Below are positions 1 to 7,439 of a stretch of 64,000 nt of DNA, piece by piece. Origin of the DNA: Streptomyces sp. H39-S7 (GTDB lineage: Bacteria; Actinomycetota; Actinomycetes; Streptomycetales; Streptomycetaceae). Position 1 is the first letter of the stretch. Each line of letters opens with the position of its first letter. Position numbers and translations under genes: made by a program. The stretch is from contig NZ_JAPVLU010000033.1 in assembly GCF_027158205.1 (NCBI RefSeq), forward strand, positions 49,481 to 113,480, given 5' to 3'. The notes under the pieces are model-generated. The model was not told where the DNA came from, did not search any database, and saw only the letters and a list, made by a program, of their open reading frames with translations.

Positions 1-571
1 CGAGGACTTCGGCGACGGCGTACCGGCCGAGCCGTTCCAGCCGCACGCGGGTGAAGTTGGGCTGCCGCAGCAGCTCGGTGCCGAACACCGGGTCGTCGCT
101 GCGCTCGTGCGCCGGCTCGGTCAGCACCAGCAGGATCCTGGCGTTGCGGGCCCGGCGGGCCAACTGCAGCAGGTAGCGGCAGGACAGGTCGTCCACCAGG
201 TGCAGGTCGTCGACGCAGATCACCACCGGCGTCCGCGTACTGAGGTCGTGCACGGCGTCGCTGAACGCCTGCATGGCCTCGATCCTCGACGGTCCCTGGT
301 TCTGGGCCGGCTCCGGGAGGGTCCCGGGCGGCGCGCTGCTGACGAGCTGCCCCAGCACGCCCAGCGGCAGGGCGCGTTCCGCGGCGGATCCCATCGCGCG
401 CAGCACGACGGCGCCGGCCTTCTCGGCCGACTCGGCCACGGTGTCGGCGAGTTCGCTCTTCCCGCAGCCGACGGCGCCTTCGACCAGCACGATCCGCGCG
501 TGTCCTGCTATGCATCCGGCCAAGGCCGCGTCCAGTAGCGCCAGTTCCGCCTCACGATCGATCAGCACCAT
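1..571 (-). CDS. LuxR-family (LAL-type) ATPase regulator, N-terminal part, cut by window edge
   Basis: The minus-strand frame opens with ATG at 571 and runs off the left edge, so only about 190 N-terminal residues are visible. It starts MVLIDREAELALLDAAL, the usual opening of large ATP-binding LuxR regulators. A Walker A loop (GAVGCGKSE, residues 32-40) and a Walker B strand (VVICVDDLH, about 116-124) follow. In this family a P-loop STAND-like ATPase precedes a TPR-like region and a C-terminal LuxR DNA-binding domain, normally 900-1000 residues in all. The missing part lies outside the window. Members often activate neighbouring biosynthetic clusters, so control of the operon to the right is plausible but not shown. 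The ribosome-binding site is weak. Confidence 0.85.
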   Translation of the reverse strand, partial: MVLIDREAELALLDAALAGCIAGHARIVLVEGAVGCGKSELADTVAESAEKAGAVVLRAMGSAAERALPLGVLGQLVSSAPPGTLPEPAQNQGPSRIEAMQAFSDAVHDLSTRTPVVICVDDLHLVDDLSCRYLLQLARRARNARILLVLTEPAHERSDDPVFGTELLRQPNFTRVRLERLGRYAVAEVL

Positions 572-811
572 CTTCGCCCCACTGTCCCCGTAATCCAGTG
601 CGGTCCGCGCTCCCGCCGGCCGGAATAGCCGGCCGTTTTCTCCGGAAGAAGCACGTGGGCACTGGCGAAATTGAAACGGAGGATTCTCCCCGTTGAATCA
701 GGAATCCAGTGTAGGCAGGTAACTCGCGCCCCACGGTGGCCGGAAGTTGCCCTGCAGTAAGTACTCCAGCGGCACCCGAGCGGTGATCCGCTGTGGTATC
801 GGGCAGCCCGC

Positions 812-1657
812 TCAGAGGGTTGTGGCGGGCTCCGGAAGGATCTGCCGCGGCACGTTCCTGGGGTGGCCGGGAGTGCGCCATTCGCGCGGGTAGCCGACCG
901 AGACTTCCTCGAACCGCACCCCGTCGTACCAGGTGGTGCGCGGGATGTGCAGATGTCCGTAGACGACCGCCGCGGCCCGGAACCGGATGTGCCAGTCCGC
1001 CGTCAGTTCCGTTCCGCACCATTGGGCGAATTCGGGATAACGCAGGATATTCGTCGGGTCCCGCACAAGAGGGAAGTGGTTGACGAGTACGGTCCGCAGT
1101 TCGGGATCGCAGGCTTCCAGCCGTTGTGCGGTCTCCGCGACCCGGGCCCGGCACCAGGCGTCCCGCGACGGGTACGGATCGGGGTGCAGCAGGAATTCGT
1201 CCGTGCAGACGATCCCGGCCTCGTAGGCCTGCGCCAGCGACTCCTCCTTCGTGGCCGCGGTGGGGGTGCGGAAGGAGTAGTCGTACAGCAGGAAGAGCGG
1301 GGCGACGACGACCGGGCCGCCGGGGCCGCTCCAGACCGGGTACGGATCCTCCGGGCTGTGCACGCCCAGCGACCGGCAGACCTCCACCAGGTGCCGGTAG
1401 CGGGCCTCGCCGCGCAGTTGCGAGGTGTCGCCGTGCGGGGTCCACAGGTCGTGGTTGCCCGGCGCCCAGACGACGTGCGCGTAGCGCAGGCTCAGCAGTT
1501 CCAGGGCCCATTCGATGTCGTCGAGCACCTCGCCCACGTCGCCCGCGACGATCAGCCAGTCCGCCGGGTCGTCCGGGCGCAGCTCCTCGAGGATCTTCCG
1601 GTTCTCCGGATGCGCGACATGCAGGTCGCTGATACCCAGCAACTTCCCTTGAGACAT
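812..1657 (-). CDS. Metallophosphoesterase, calcineurin-like
   Basis: This is a 281-residue protein with the full metal-binding motif series: GISDLHV near the N-terminus, GDVGE, GNHD, VNHFPL and YGHLH. These are the ligands of the dimetal site in calcineurin-like phosphoesterases. The frame is open upstream to 1828, but that extension is basic, low-complexity and unlike the family. I start at ATG 1657 (MSQGKLLGISDLH), which places the first metal motif at the expected position. The substrate cannot be deduced. It diverges from the PPTase gene at 2008. Similar stand-alone enzymes are often found beside PPTase genes in Streptomyces, where some may act in phosphopantetheine or phosphodiester turnover; that link is inference. 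Confidence 0.85.
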   Translation of the reverse strand: MSQGKLLGISDLHVAHPENRKILEELRPDDPADWLIVAGDVGEVLDDIEWALELLSLRYAHVVWAPGNHDLWTPHGDTSQLRGEARYRHLVEVCRSLGVHSPEDPYPVWSGPGGPVVVAPLFLLYDYSFRTPTAATKEESLAQAYEAGIVCTDEFLLHPDPYPSRDAWCRARVAETAQRLEACDPELRTVLVNHFPLVRDPTNILRYPEFAQWCGTELTADWHIRFRAAAVVYGHLHIPRTTWYDGVRFEEVSVGYPREWRTPGHPRNVPRQILPEPATTL

Positions 1658-2007
1658 CCGATGAGGGTAGAACGGCGAGGAGTGGGGAAGAACCCCTAAA
1701 TCCGGGCGGGGTACCCCCTGACCCCCGACCCCGCGGGCGCCCCACGGGCCGCCCTGCCATGGCGTGTAGCAACCGCATGGCAAGCTCCCGCGCGCCCGTA
1801 CCCGCCGACCGGCAGGCTCTCTCCCCATTCCCTCGCGGATAGCAGCCGGCGGGCATGGATCGGGGCTTCGGCCTGCCCTGTCGCCGCCGCCGGAGCCGCA
1901 CGCGTTGTCCCGTCACCCCCCGGGAGGCCAGCGTGGAAATTGCTCGCCCCACACCGGAGCGAGCACGCGGCGGACGCCGACGAGGCGTCGGACGAAACGG
2001 GGCTCCC
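1658..2007. other. Divergent intergenic region, 350 bp
   Basis: This gap lies between the divergent metallophosphoesterase and PPTase genes, so it must hold both promoters. I see no convincing -35/-10 pairs and no RNA gene. Two imperfect inverted repeats are visible: GCCATG...CATGGC at about 1756-1781, and GCTCGC...GCGAGC at about 1943-1966. Either could be an operator, but nothing ties them to a regulator. Confidence 0.3.
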
Positions 2008-2730
2008 ATGATCGCGAAGCTGCTTCCCTCGGAGGTCGTCGCCGTGGACGCGACGACGGACCCGCCCGAGGCGACCCTGTTCCCGGAGGAGACGGAGCAG
2101 ATCCGCAACGCGGTGGAGAAGCGGCGGCTGGAGTTCACCACGGCGCGCTGGTGCGCCCGCCGCGCCCTGGCCGGTCTCGGCCTGCCGGCGATGCCGATAC
2201 TCCCCGGCACCCGCGGCGCGCCGCAGTGGGCCCCGGACGTGGTCGGCAGCATGACGCACTGCAACGGCTACCGTGCCGCGGCCGTGGCCCGTACGCGTGA
2301 CATGGCGGCGATCGGGATCGACGCCGAACCCAACGACACCCTCCCCGAGGGCATCCTGGAGTCCATCGCGCTCCCCCAGGAGCGCGGCTGGGTGCGGCAG
2401 TTGACGCGTACCGCGCCCGAGGTGTGCTGGGACCGGCTGCTGTTCAGCATGAAGGAGTCCGTCTACAAGGCCTGGTTCCCGCTCACCGGCCGGGAGCTGG
2501 ACTTCGAGGACGCGCTCATCACGGTCAACCCCGCGGCGCGCACCTTCCGCGCCCGGCTGCTGCTGCCGGCGTCGGCGCTGCAAGAGGGGGACCCCACGGG
2601 TTTCAGCGGGCGCTGGTCCGCGAACGGCGGCGTGCTGGTCAGTGCGATCGCCGTGCCGGCGACGGTTCCCGCGACCGCGGGGGCACAGCAGAACGCTCCC
2701 TACCGGGAATTGGTAGGGAGCGCCGCTTAG
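2008..2730 (+). CDS. 4'-phosphopantetheinyl transferase, EntD/Npt-like
   Basis: This 240-residue enzyme is predicted to transfer the phosphopantetheine arm of CoA to the conserved serine of carrier proteins. The family motifs are visible: GSMTHC (the SxTH substrate/CoA motif), AIGIDAE (magnesium-binding D-x-E) and MKESVYKAW (the WxxKES-related motif). The order and spacing fit the EntD-like single-chain family of about 220-250 residues. An in-frame upstream extension to 1855 is basic and low-complexity, so ATG 2008 (MIAKLLP) is chosen. A second PPTase of a different subtype lies at 4205-5053. Two PPTases within 3 kb suggest that at least one serves the two ACPs and the PKS ACP in this locus. 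Confidence 0.88.
   Translation: MIAKLLPSEVVAVDATTDPPEATLFPEETEQIRNAVEKRRLEFTTARWCARRALAGLGLPAMPILPGTRGAPQWAPDVVGSMTHCNGYRAAAVARTRDMAAIGIDAEPNDTLPEGILESIALPQERGWVRQLTRTAPEVCWDRLLFSMKESVYKAWFPLTGRELDFEDALITVNPAARTFRARLLLPASALQEGDPTGFSGRWSANGGVLVSAIAVPATVPATAGAQQNAPYRELVGSAA
2694..2722 (+). terminator. Hairpin in the last codons of the PPTase gene
   Basis: A perfect 11-bp stem with a 7-nt loop spans the last dozen codons (left arm 2694-2704, right arm 2712-2722; CGCTCCCTACC pairs with GGTAGGGAGCG). It ends 8 nt before the stop codon's last base. No U-run follows, as is usual for high-GC terminators. It could terminate PPTase transcription facing the convergent peptide gene. Confidence 0.55.
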
Positions 2731-2747
2731 GCCGAGCCGAACGACCG

Positions 2748-2779
2748 GGGATGGTCAGTCCCCAGGGATGGTCAGTCCC
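2748..2779. repeat. Tandem 17-bp repeat at the 3' end of the secreted-peptide gene
   Basis: Two copies of GGGATGGTCAGTCCC lie at 2748-2762 and 2765-2779, with a 17-bp period. Each copy is a small inverted repeat (GGGA...TCCC). The right copy contains the stop codon of the minus-strand peptide gene, so the duplication copied the gene's last few bases. It lies between two convergent genes and may act as a weak bidirectional terminator. Confidence 0.6.
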
Positions 2780-2963
2780 ACTCGTCGTCATCAACATGTA
2801 CGTGCCCCGTGTGGTACGTCACGGGAGCGCCGATGGCGTCCCCCGCCTGACGTTCCATGCTCTGCGCCTCTGCCGGGGAGTACCCGACCGCCAGCGCCGC
2901 GACCGCACTTGCGACGAGCATCGCCCGCACGGTCACACTCTTCAAACTCGCCGAAACCCTCAT
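2772..2963 (-). CDS. Small secreted peptide, 63 aa, unknown function
   Basis: This short gene encodes a Sec-type signal peptide (MRVSASLKSVTVRAM, then a hydrophobic stretch rich in A, V and L, ending near SPAEA). A mature peptide of about 30 residues follows, ending in HVHVDDDEWD. A GGGGGAAAC ribosome-binding sequence precedes the ATG at 2963. It is transcribed divergently from the TrmB/LuxR-type regulator at 3143. A second small secreted peptide gene sits beside the paralogous regulator at 16947, which supports both being real. I do not recognise a named family. A signalling or export role is inference from size, signal peptide and neighbourhood only. Confidence 0.6.
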   Translation of the reverse strand: MRVSASLKSVTVRAMLVASAVAALAVGYSPAEAQSMERQAGDAIGAPVTYHTGHVHVDDDEWD

Positions 2964-3019
2964 GTTTCCCCCAAAACGATCGGTCTGACGGACTTCACTG
3001 CTGTGCTGTCGTCACTCGA

Positions 3020-3033
3020 GGCTCACTGGAGCC
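3020..3033. promoter_or_regulatory. Inverted repeat between peptide gene and regulator
   Basis: GGCTC-ACTG-GAGCC is a perfect 5-bp inverted repeat with a 4-nt spacer. It lies in the 179-bp gap shared by the divergent peptide gene (start 2963) and regulator gene (start 3143). Its position suits an operator acting on both, perhaps for the regulator itself. No experimental or family consensus supports it. Confidence 0.3.
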
Positions 3034-3142
3034 ACTGTCCGACCCGCACACAATGCCCAGGTTCGAATCCCCGCTCCAAGCCCAAGCCGATGGCCTAAGC
3101 TTGCATGGCAGCAACTTCACAGCTCACGGGGGAGCGCCACGG

Positions 3143-4174
3143 ATGGCCGGAAGCGGCAATTCCAGTTCGGAGTTCGCCGAGTTGGACGACTTGAGCGCTG
3201 CCGCTTACGGGGCCGCCGTCGAATACGGACGGTTCGACCGGGCGGACATCGCGGAGCGGCTCTCGCTCACCACACCCGAGGTCGACCGGGTGGAACACGT
3301 CCTGCGACTTCTGCATCTCCTGCAGCCGATGCCGGGTGACCCCGACGTGTTGGTCCCGGTGGGACCGGACGTCGCGGCCGCGGATCTGGTGGGGTCCGCC
3401 GAGCACCAGATCCGGGACCTGCAGCAGGCCGTCACCGATGTGCGGTCGAAGCTGCTGTCGCTGATGCCGCGGTACTTCGAGGGACGCCGGATGCGCAACC
3501 GGCTGGAAGCCTTCGACGTGATCAGCGACAAGGACACCATCCAGTCGATGATCAACCACCTGACGCAGCAGTGCCGCAAGGAACTGCTCACGGTGCAGCC
3601 CGGCGGCGCCCGCTCGTCACCGTCGCTCGCGTCGGCCCGCCAGCGCGCGCTGAACACGCTGGACCGCGGGGTGCGGATCCGCACCATCTACCAGCACACA
3701 GCCCGCAGCGACCTCGCCACCAGGGCGTATGTCCGGGACATCTCGGCCGAGGGCGCCGAGGTCCGCACCGCTGACGAACTCATCGACCGCATGATCATTT
3801 ACGATCGGGAGACCGTCTTCCTGCCGGAGCGCAAGTCGGCCTCGAAGACCCCCGGCGCGGCGATCGTCCGCGAACCGACGCTGGTCGCCTTCCTGTGCGC
3901 GGTCTTCGAGCACCTGTGGGACGGCGCCACCCCGTTCAACCCCGACAGCCAGTCCACCTCCTCGGGGACCGACGACCTGCGCGCGTCGATCATCCGGCTG
4001 ATGGCCAAGGGGTACAAGGACGAGATGGTCGCCCGACGGCTCGGCATGTCGGTCCGCACCTGCCGCCGCCACATCTCGGAGATCACCGAGCAGCTCGAGG
4101 CCACCAGCCGGTTCCAGGCCGGGTTCAACGTCGCGCTGTCCGGCATGCTGGACCGGTTCGGCCTGCAGGACTGA
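3143..4174 (+). CDS. TrmB-like/LuxR-type transcriptional regulator 1
   Basis: This is a 343-residue regulator. An N-terminal winged-helix-like segment (about 10-60, DIAERLSLTTPEVDRV) is followed by a helical linker. The middle part (about 125-265) resembles the PLD-like effector domain of TrmB regulators. The C-terminal LuxR/GerE helix-turn-helix starts near residue 280 (IIRLMAKGYKDEMVARRLGMS, then VRTCRRHI). The ATG at 3143 (MAGSGNSSS) follows a GGGGGAG element; the open frame upstream to 2768 overlaps the peptide gene and is rejected. It is paralogous to the regulator at 15794, and both end in a helix containing SRFQAG. The two flank the biosynthetic operon, so pathway control is likely. 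The effector is unknown. Confidence 0.85.
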   Translation: MAGSGNSSSEFAELDDLSAAAYGAAVEYGRFDRADIAERLSLTTPEVDRVEHVLRLLHLLQPMPGDPDVLVPVGPDVAAADLVGSAEHQIRDLQQAVTDVRSKLLSLMPRYFEGRRMRNRLEAFDVISDKDTIQSMINHLTQQCRKELLTVQPGGARSSPSLASARQRALNTLDRGVRIRTIYQHTARSDLATRAYVRDISAEGAEVRTADELIDRMIIYDRETVFLPERKSASKTPGAAIVREPTLVAFLCAVFEHLWDGATPFNPDSQSTSSGTDDLRASIIRLMAKGYKDEMVARRLGMSVRTCRRHISEITEQLEATSRFQAGFNVALSGMLDRFGLQD

Positions 4175-4204
4175 CGACCGCGGGGACCGTGCCGCAGAGA
4201 AACG

Positions 4205-5053
4205 TCACTCCTCCTCGTTGAGCGCGGCGGTGATCGCGTCGGCGGCGTCCTGGTCGAGCATCGTCGTGATGTCGGTGTCCAGCACCGCCCCGAAGCCGGC
4301 GTCGTACACCGCCGCGCTCACGCAGTAGCCGGTGTCGAGCACGAAGGTGCGGAACGCCCACTCGGAGCCGGTCCCGGCCGTGCCGTCCGGGCGCTGCACC
4401 CGCACCGGCTTGCCGTCGGGGCCGAACCCGAACTCGCTGAACCGGAACTGCATGCCCTGCCCGATGGCCTTGCTGTACGCCTCCTTGAGCGTCCACAGCC
4501 GCACCAGGCTGGGGTTGCGCTGCTCCTGTTCCAGGGAGGCGAGGGTGACCAGTTCGTACGGGGTGCAGACGTGGCGGCCCAGACCGCTGCCGTACATCTG
4601 CCGGTCGGTCCGCTCGGCGTCCACGCCGATCAGGCCGCGGGTGGTGAGGCCGACCAGCAGCAGGTCCTCGGTGTGGCTGAGGCTGATGTCGATCTGGTCG
4701 CAGCCGCGCAGGTACGGACGTCCGGTCGGCCCGTAGGCCAGCTCCAGGTCGTCGGGGTCACCGTTGAGCACCGCGCCCGCGGCGTACTTGAGCAGGATCC
4801 GCGAGGCCGCGTAGCGGCCGCGGACGGCCGGGTGCGCGAGGTCGAGATAGCGCGACCAGTCCCGGCCGAGCAGCGCGCGCAGCTTGTCGCCCTCGGGCAG
4901 ATCCGGTTGCAGGTCGGCCAGTCGGGCGTAGATCAGTGCGGTCCCGTAGGCCCTCAGATCGGCGCGGACCCTGTCCCAGGCGGCACCCCTCGCGCCCACC
5001 TCGACCGGCTCGCCGAGGGGTGGGCCGAGAGTGGAGTTCCCGGGGACGGTCAT
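4205..5053 (-). CDS. 4'-phosphopantetheinyl transferase, Sfp type
   Basis: This is a 282-residue Sfp-type enzyme for activating carrier proteins. Visible motifs are GPTGRPYL, DISLSHTEDLL, IGVDAER and LWTLKEAYSKAIG, which correspond to the P1-P3 motifs of Sfp with its magnesium-binding Asp/Glu residues. A strong GGAGGAG precedes ATG 5053. It is the last gene of the minus-strand operon, 63 bp after the small ACP gene, and probably activates the two free ACPs and the PKS ACP. The C-terminal tail, about 30 residues of acidic helix ending NEEE, is longer than needed for catalysis. It differs clearly in sequence from the other PPTase at 2008. Confidence 0.9.
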   Translation of the reverse strand: MTVPGNSTLGPPLGEPVEVGARGAAWDRVRADLRAYGTALIYARLADLQPDLPEGDKLRALLGRDWSRYLDLAHPAVRGRYAASRILLKYAAGAVLNGDPDDLELAYGPTGRPYLRGCDQIDISLSHTEDLLLVGLTTRGLIGVDAERTDRQMYGSGLGRHVCTPYELVTLASLEQEQRNPSLVRLWTLKEAYSKAIGQGMQFRFSEFGFGPDGKPVRVQRPDGTAGTGSEWAFRTFVLDTGYCVSAAVYDAGFGAVLDTDITTMLDQDAADAITAALNEEE

Positions 5054-5116
5054 CCTTGCTCCTCCAAAGGGTGGTTCGACAGCGGCGGGTGTTCTCGGTG
5101 CGCGGTGGCGCGGGCT

Positions 5117-5377
5117 CTAGGGCGACGTGGCTCGGGGGCGGTCGGCGGCTCCGACCAGGGCGTGGATCTGCTGGAAGGTGCGGGCCTCCAGGACCGCTCT
5201 GACGGGCACCCGGCGGCCGGTCTCCTCCTCCAGGAGCGATACCAGCCGCAGCAGGTGCAGCGAGTCCCAGCCGTCGACGTCCGCCAGGTCGGTGTACGCG
5301 TCCCGGTCGGACAGGGCGAGCCCCAGTTCGGTGCGCAGCAGCCGGAGGAAGCCGCCCAGGTCGTCGATGCCGCTCAT
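5117..5377 (-). CDS. Acyl carrier protein, probable glyceryl carrier
   Basis: This is an 86-residue ACP. The attachment serine is in GWDSLHLLRL, within the usual DSL context at the start of helix II. Its ATG at 5377 overlaps the stop of the FkbH-like gene (ATGA), so the two are translationally coupled. In tetronate and methoxymalonyl pathways an FkbH-like protein loads a glyceryl unit from 1,3-bisphosphoglycerate onto exactly such a paired small ACP. A glyceryl-ACP role is therefore the best reading, based on family knowledge and pairing rather than on the ACP sequence alone. Confidence 0.88.
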   Translation of the reverse strand: MSGIDDLGGFLRLLRTELGLALSDRDAYTDLADVDGWDSLHLLRLVSLLEEETGRRVPVRAVLEARTFQQIHALVGAADRPRATSP

Positions 5378-7311
5378 CCGCGGCTCCCTTCCGGTCGGTC
5401 GTGCCCGTCGTGCCCGTCGTGTCCAGCGAGTCGTGCGAACTCCGCCTCGATGGCGAGGTGTTCCGGCACCGGGGGAACCGTGCGCAGGTCGTGGCGGAAC
5501 ACGACACCGTCGCCGTCCTCGCCCACCTCCTCGAAGCCGAGCGAGGGGTAGAAGTCCCGCACCCGGTGGTTCTTCGCGGTGGGCCGGTACCGGGCGTGCA
5601 CCGCGGCCAGCCCGGCGTCCCGCGCCCGTTCCAGCAGGACCGCGACACAGCCCTGCTCGATGCCCCTTGCCAGAACGCGGCAGCTCAACCAGATGTTGTC
5701 CAGATGCAGTCCGTCGGCCGCACGATGGCCGAGTACCGCCCCGACGAGACCGTTGTCGCCGAACCGGTCGGCCGCACGCGCGACGAGCAGCAACTGCCCC
5801 GGATCGGCGGCCCGTGCCTCCAGGTCCGCCTGCGCCGACCGCAGGCCGGTGAGGTTGAACTGGTTGGTGCGCCGGGTGAGCTGGGCGAGGCGGGCGAACT
5901 CGTGCCCGAGGGGCGCGCCCAGTTCCACGCTCACCTTCAGCTCGCGCAGGAAGTCCGCGTGCGAGCCGCTGCCCTCGCGCAGCTCCCGGCGCTCGCGCTC
6001 CACCCGGTACTGCCCGGTCCTGGCCCGGTCCTCGTCCGTCAGCCGGGGCGTGTCGAACCAGCCGTCCGCCAGCAGCCTCGTCACGTGCAGGGCCGGTTCG
6101 TCGTCGAGCGGGACGACGGCGACCTGCGGGGCGCCGTGCCGCACCTGGGCGCGCTCGGCCGGGGAGTCGTCGGCGAAGACGAGGGAGTCGAGGCCGATGC
6201 CGAGGCCGTCGGCGATCTCGGCCACATTGCCGTCCTTGGGCCGCCAGTTGGCGTTGATCTGGACGAAGTCCGTCTCGCGCAGCACCATGTCGGGGTGGTC
6301 GCGGAGCACGGCGAGCACCGGCTCGGCGTCGTTCTTGCTGCTCACCGCGAGCAGCACGCCCTGCGCGCCGAGCTGTCGGATGATCCGCTGGAACGCCCCG
6401 AAGGCCTCACCGCGCAAGGTGCCGGCGGCCGCGATCCCGTCCGCTCCCGCGTCGCCCAGGATGCCGTCCCAGAGCGTGTCGTCCAGGTCGAGCACCAGGC
6501 ACTTCTTCGTCATCCCGCGCAGCGACCTGGCGAGGTGGGCGGCTTCGCGGGCGTAGGCGGCGAGCAGCGGCGCGGTGTACTGGGCCCTGGCGTAGCCGGC
6601 CAGCCGGGGGTCCGAGACGGGGCCGGTGTCGGCGATCAGCGGGTCGAGGTCGAGGACGGCGAGGCCGGGGAAGCGCTCGGTCAGCCGCAGCAGGGCCGCG
6701 TTGAACTCGCGCCACACCGCGCCGAGCCGGGCCCGGGACCGGTGGTCGACGAGCTGGTGGGTGTGGCGGCGCGGCAGCGGCAGGGTGTTGAGCACCAGCG
6801 TGCCGGGGCGCTCGGCGTGGTGGGCGGCCAGGCCGGTGAGGCGTTCCAGTACGTCGTCGGCGGCACGGGACAGCGCGGCGACGTCCCAGGGCGACGGGAC
6901 CTCCGCGAAGACGGTCTCGGCGTCGAGCAGGCAGAGCGAGAGGTCGGCCGCCAGCCCGTGGAAGAGCCCCTGCTCGGAGGTCAGATCGTGCAGGTAGGCG
7001 CCGTGGTCGCCGAGGACGGGACGCAGCAGCAGCCCGTGGCGGGCCAGTTCCGCCGTGAGCGGGTCGACGAGCTGGGCCACGGTCGACTGGCCGGTGACGG
7101 CGACGGTGACGACCGGGGTGTCCGGGTGGGCGGCCAGCACGGCGGCGCGGTCGAGGCCGGCGAGGAGCCGGCCGGCGCGCGGCAGATCGGTGGCGCCGGA
7201 CGTGCCGGGGTCGTCGGTGAGCTCCGCGAGCAGCGGGGCGACCCGGTCGTACTCGGCCTCCAGCCGCCCGAGCGCCTTGAGCTCCCGCAGCCGTTCCAGT
7301 GCTGTTGTCAT
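5374..7311 (-). CDS. FkbH-like glyceryl transferase/phosphatase, long form with GNAT-like C-terminus
   Basis: This is a 645-residue protein of the HAD-IIIC/FkbH family, which transfers and dephosphorylates a glyceryl unit from 1,3-bisphosphoglycerate onto an ACP. The HAD motif LVLDLDDTLWDG (Asp275, Asp277) sits mid-protein, followed by VSSKND and FADDSPAER. An N-terminal region of about 265 residues resembles the SGNH-like domain of long family members. The C-terminal region (about 480-610) looks like a GNAT fold and includes RYRPTAKNHRVRDFYPSLGF. The tail carries a GHD triplet repeat. The frame also has a TTG at 7320 closer to an AAGGA sequence; I choose ATG 7311. It is coupled to the ACP at 5377. 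Confidence 0.88.
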   Translation of the reverse strand: MTTALERLRELKALGRLEAEYDRVAPLLAELTDDPGTSGATDLPRAGRLLAGLDRAAVLAAHPDTPVVTVAVTGQSTVAQLVDPLTAELARHGLLLRPVLGDHGAYLHDLTSEQGLFHGLAADLSLCLLDAETVFAEVPSPWDVAALSRAADDVLERLTGLAAHHAERPGTLVLNTLPLPRRHTHQLVDHRSRARLGAVWREFNAALLRLTERFPGLAVLDLDPLIADTGPVSDPRLAGYARAQYTAPLLAAYAREAAHLARSLRGMTKKCLVLDLDDTLWDGILGDAGADGIAAAGTLRGEAFGAFQRIIRQLGAQGVLLAVSSKNDAEPVLAVLRDHPDMVLRETDFVQINANWRPKDGNVAEIADGLGIGLDSLVFADDSPAERAQVRHGAPQVAVVPLDDEPALHVTRLLADGWFDTPRLTDEDRARTGQYRVERERRELREGSGSHADFLRELKVSVELGAPLGHEFARLAQLTRRTNQFNLTGLRSAQADLEARAADPGQLLLVARAADRFGDNGLVGAVLGHRAADGLHLDNIWLSCRVLARGIEQGCVAVLLERARDAGLAAVHARYRPTAKNHRVRDFYPSLGFEEVGEDGDGVVFRHDLRTVPPVPEHLAIEAEFARLAGHDGHDGHDRPEGSRG

Positions 7312-7341
7312 GTAACGCAATCCGTCCTTCTCGGACCTTCG

Positions 7342-7439
7342 CAGGCCTCTCTCCGACCTTTCCAGGTCTCCTCAGGTGCCTCTCAGGTCCCTCTCAGGCC
7401 CTCTCAGGTTTTCTCAGGTCTTTTCAGGTCTTCTCCAGG
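7342..7439. repeat. Phased CAGG array, about 10.4-bp period
   Basis: CAGG tetramers begin at 7342, 7363, 7373, 7384, 7395, 7405, 7415, 7425 and 7436. From 7363 on the steps are 10, 11, 11, 10, 10, 10 and 11 bp; the first step is 21 bp. The unit is roughly TCTCAGGTCC on the plus strand, read as ACCTGAGAGG in the operon mRNA. The array covers the end of the KAS III-like gene and most of the 112-bp gap before the FkbH-like gene. Its first copies contain the KAS III stop codon, so it may have grown by slipped replication of the gene end. Confidence 0.75.

Noticed and set aside
552..2264. 570-codon minus-strand frame across the metallophosphoesterase gene
   Set aside because: Arg/Gly/Pro-rich shadow in another frame of the same strand; the metallophosphoesterase frame holds all the motifs.
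3055..3083. A functional tRNA gene
   Set aside because: No cloverleaf can be drawn: the acceptor 5' strand, D-arm and anticodon arm are missing. Kept only as a low-interest att-like observation.
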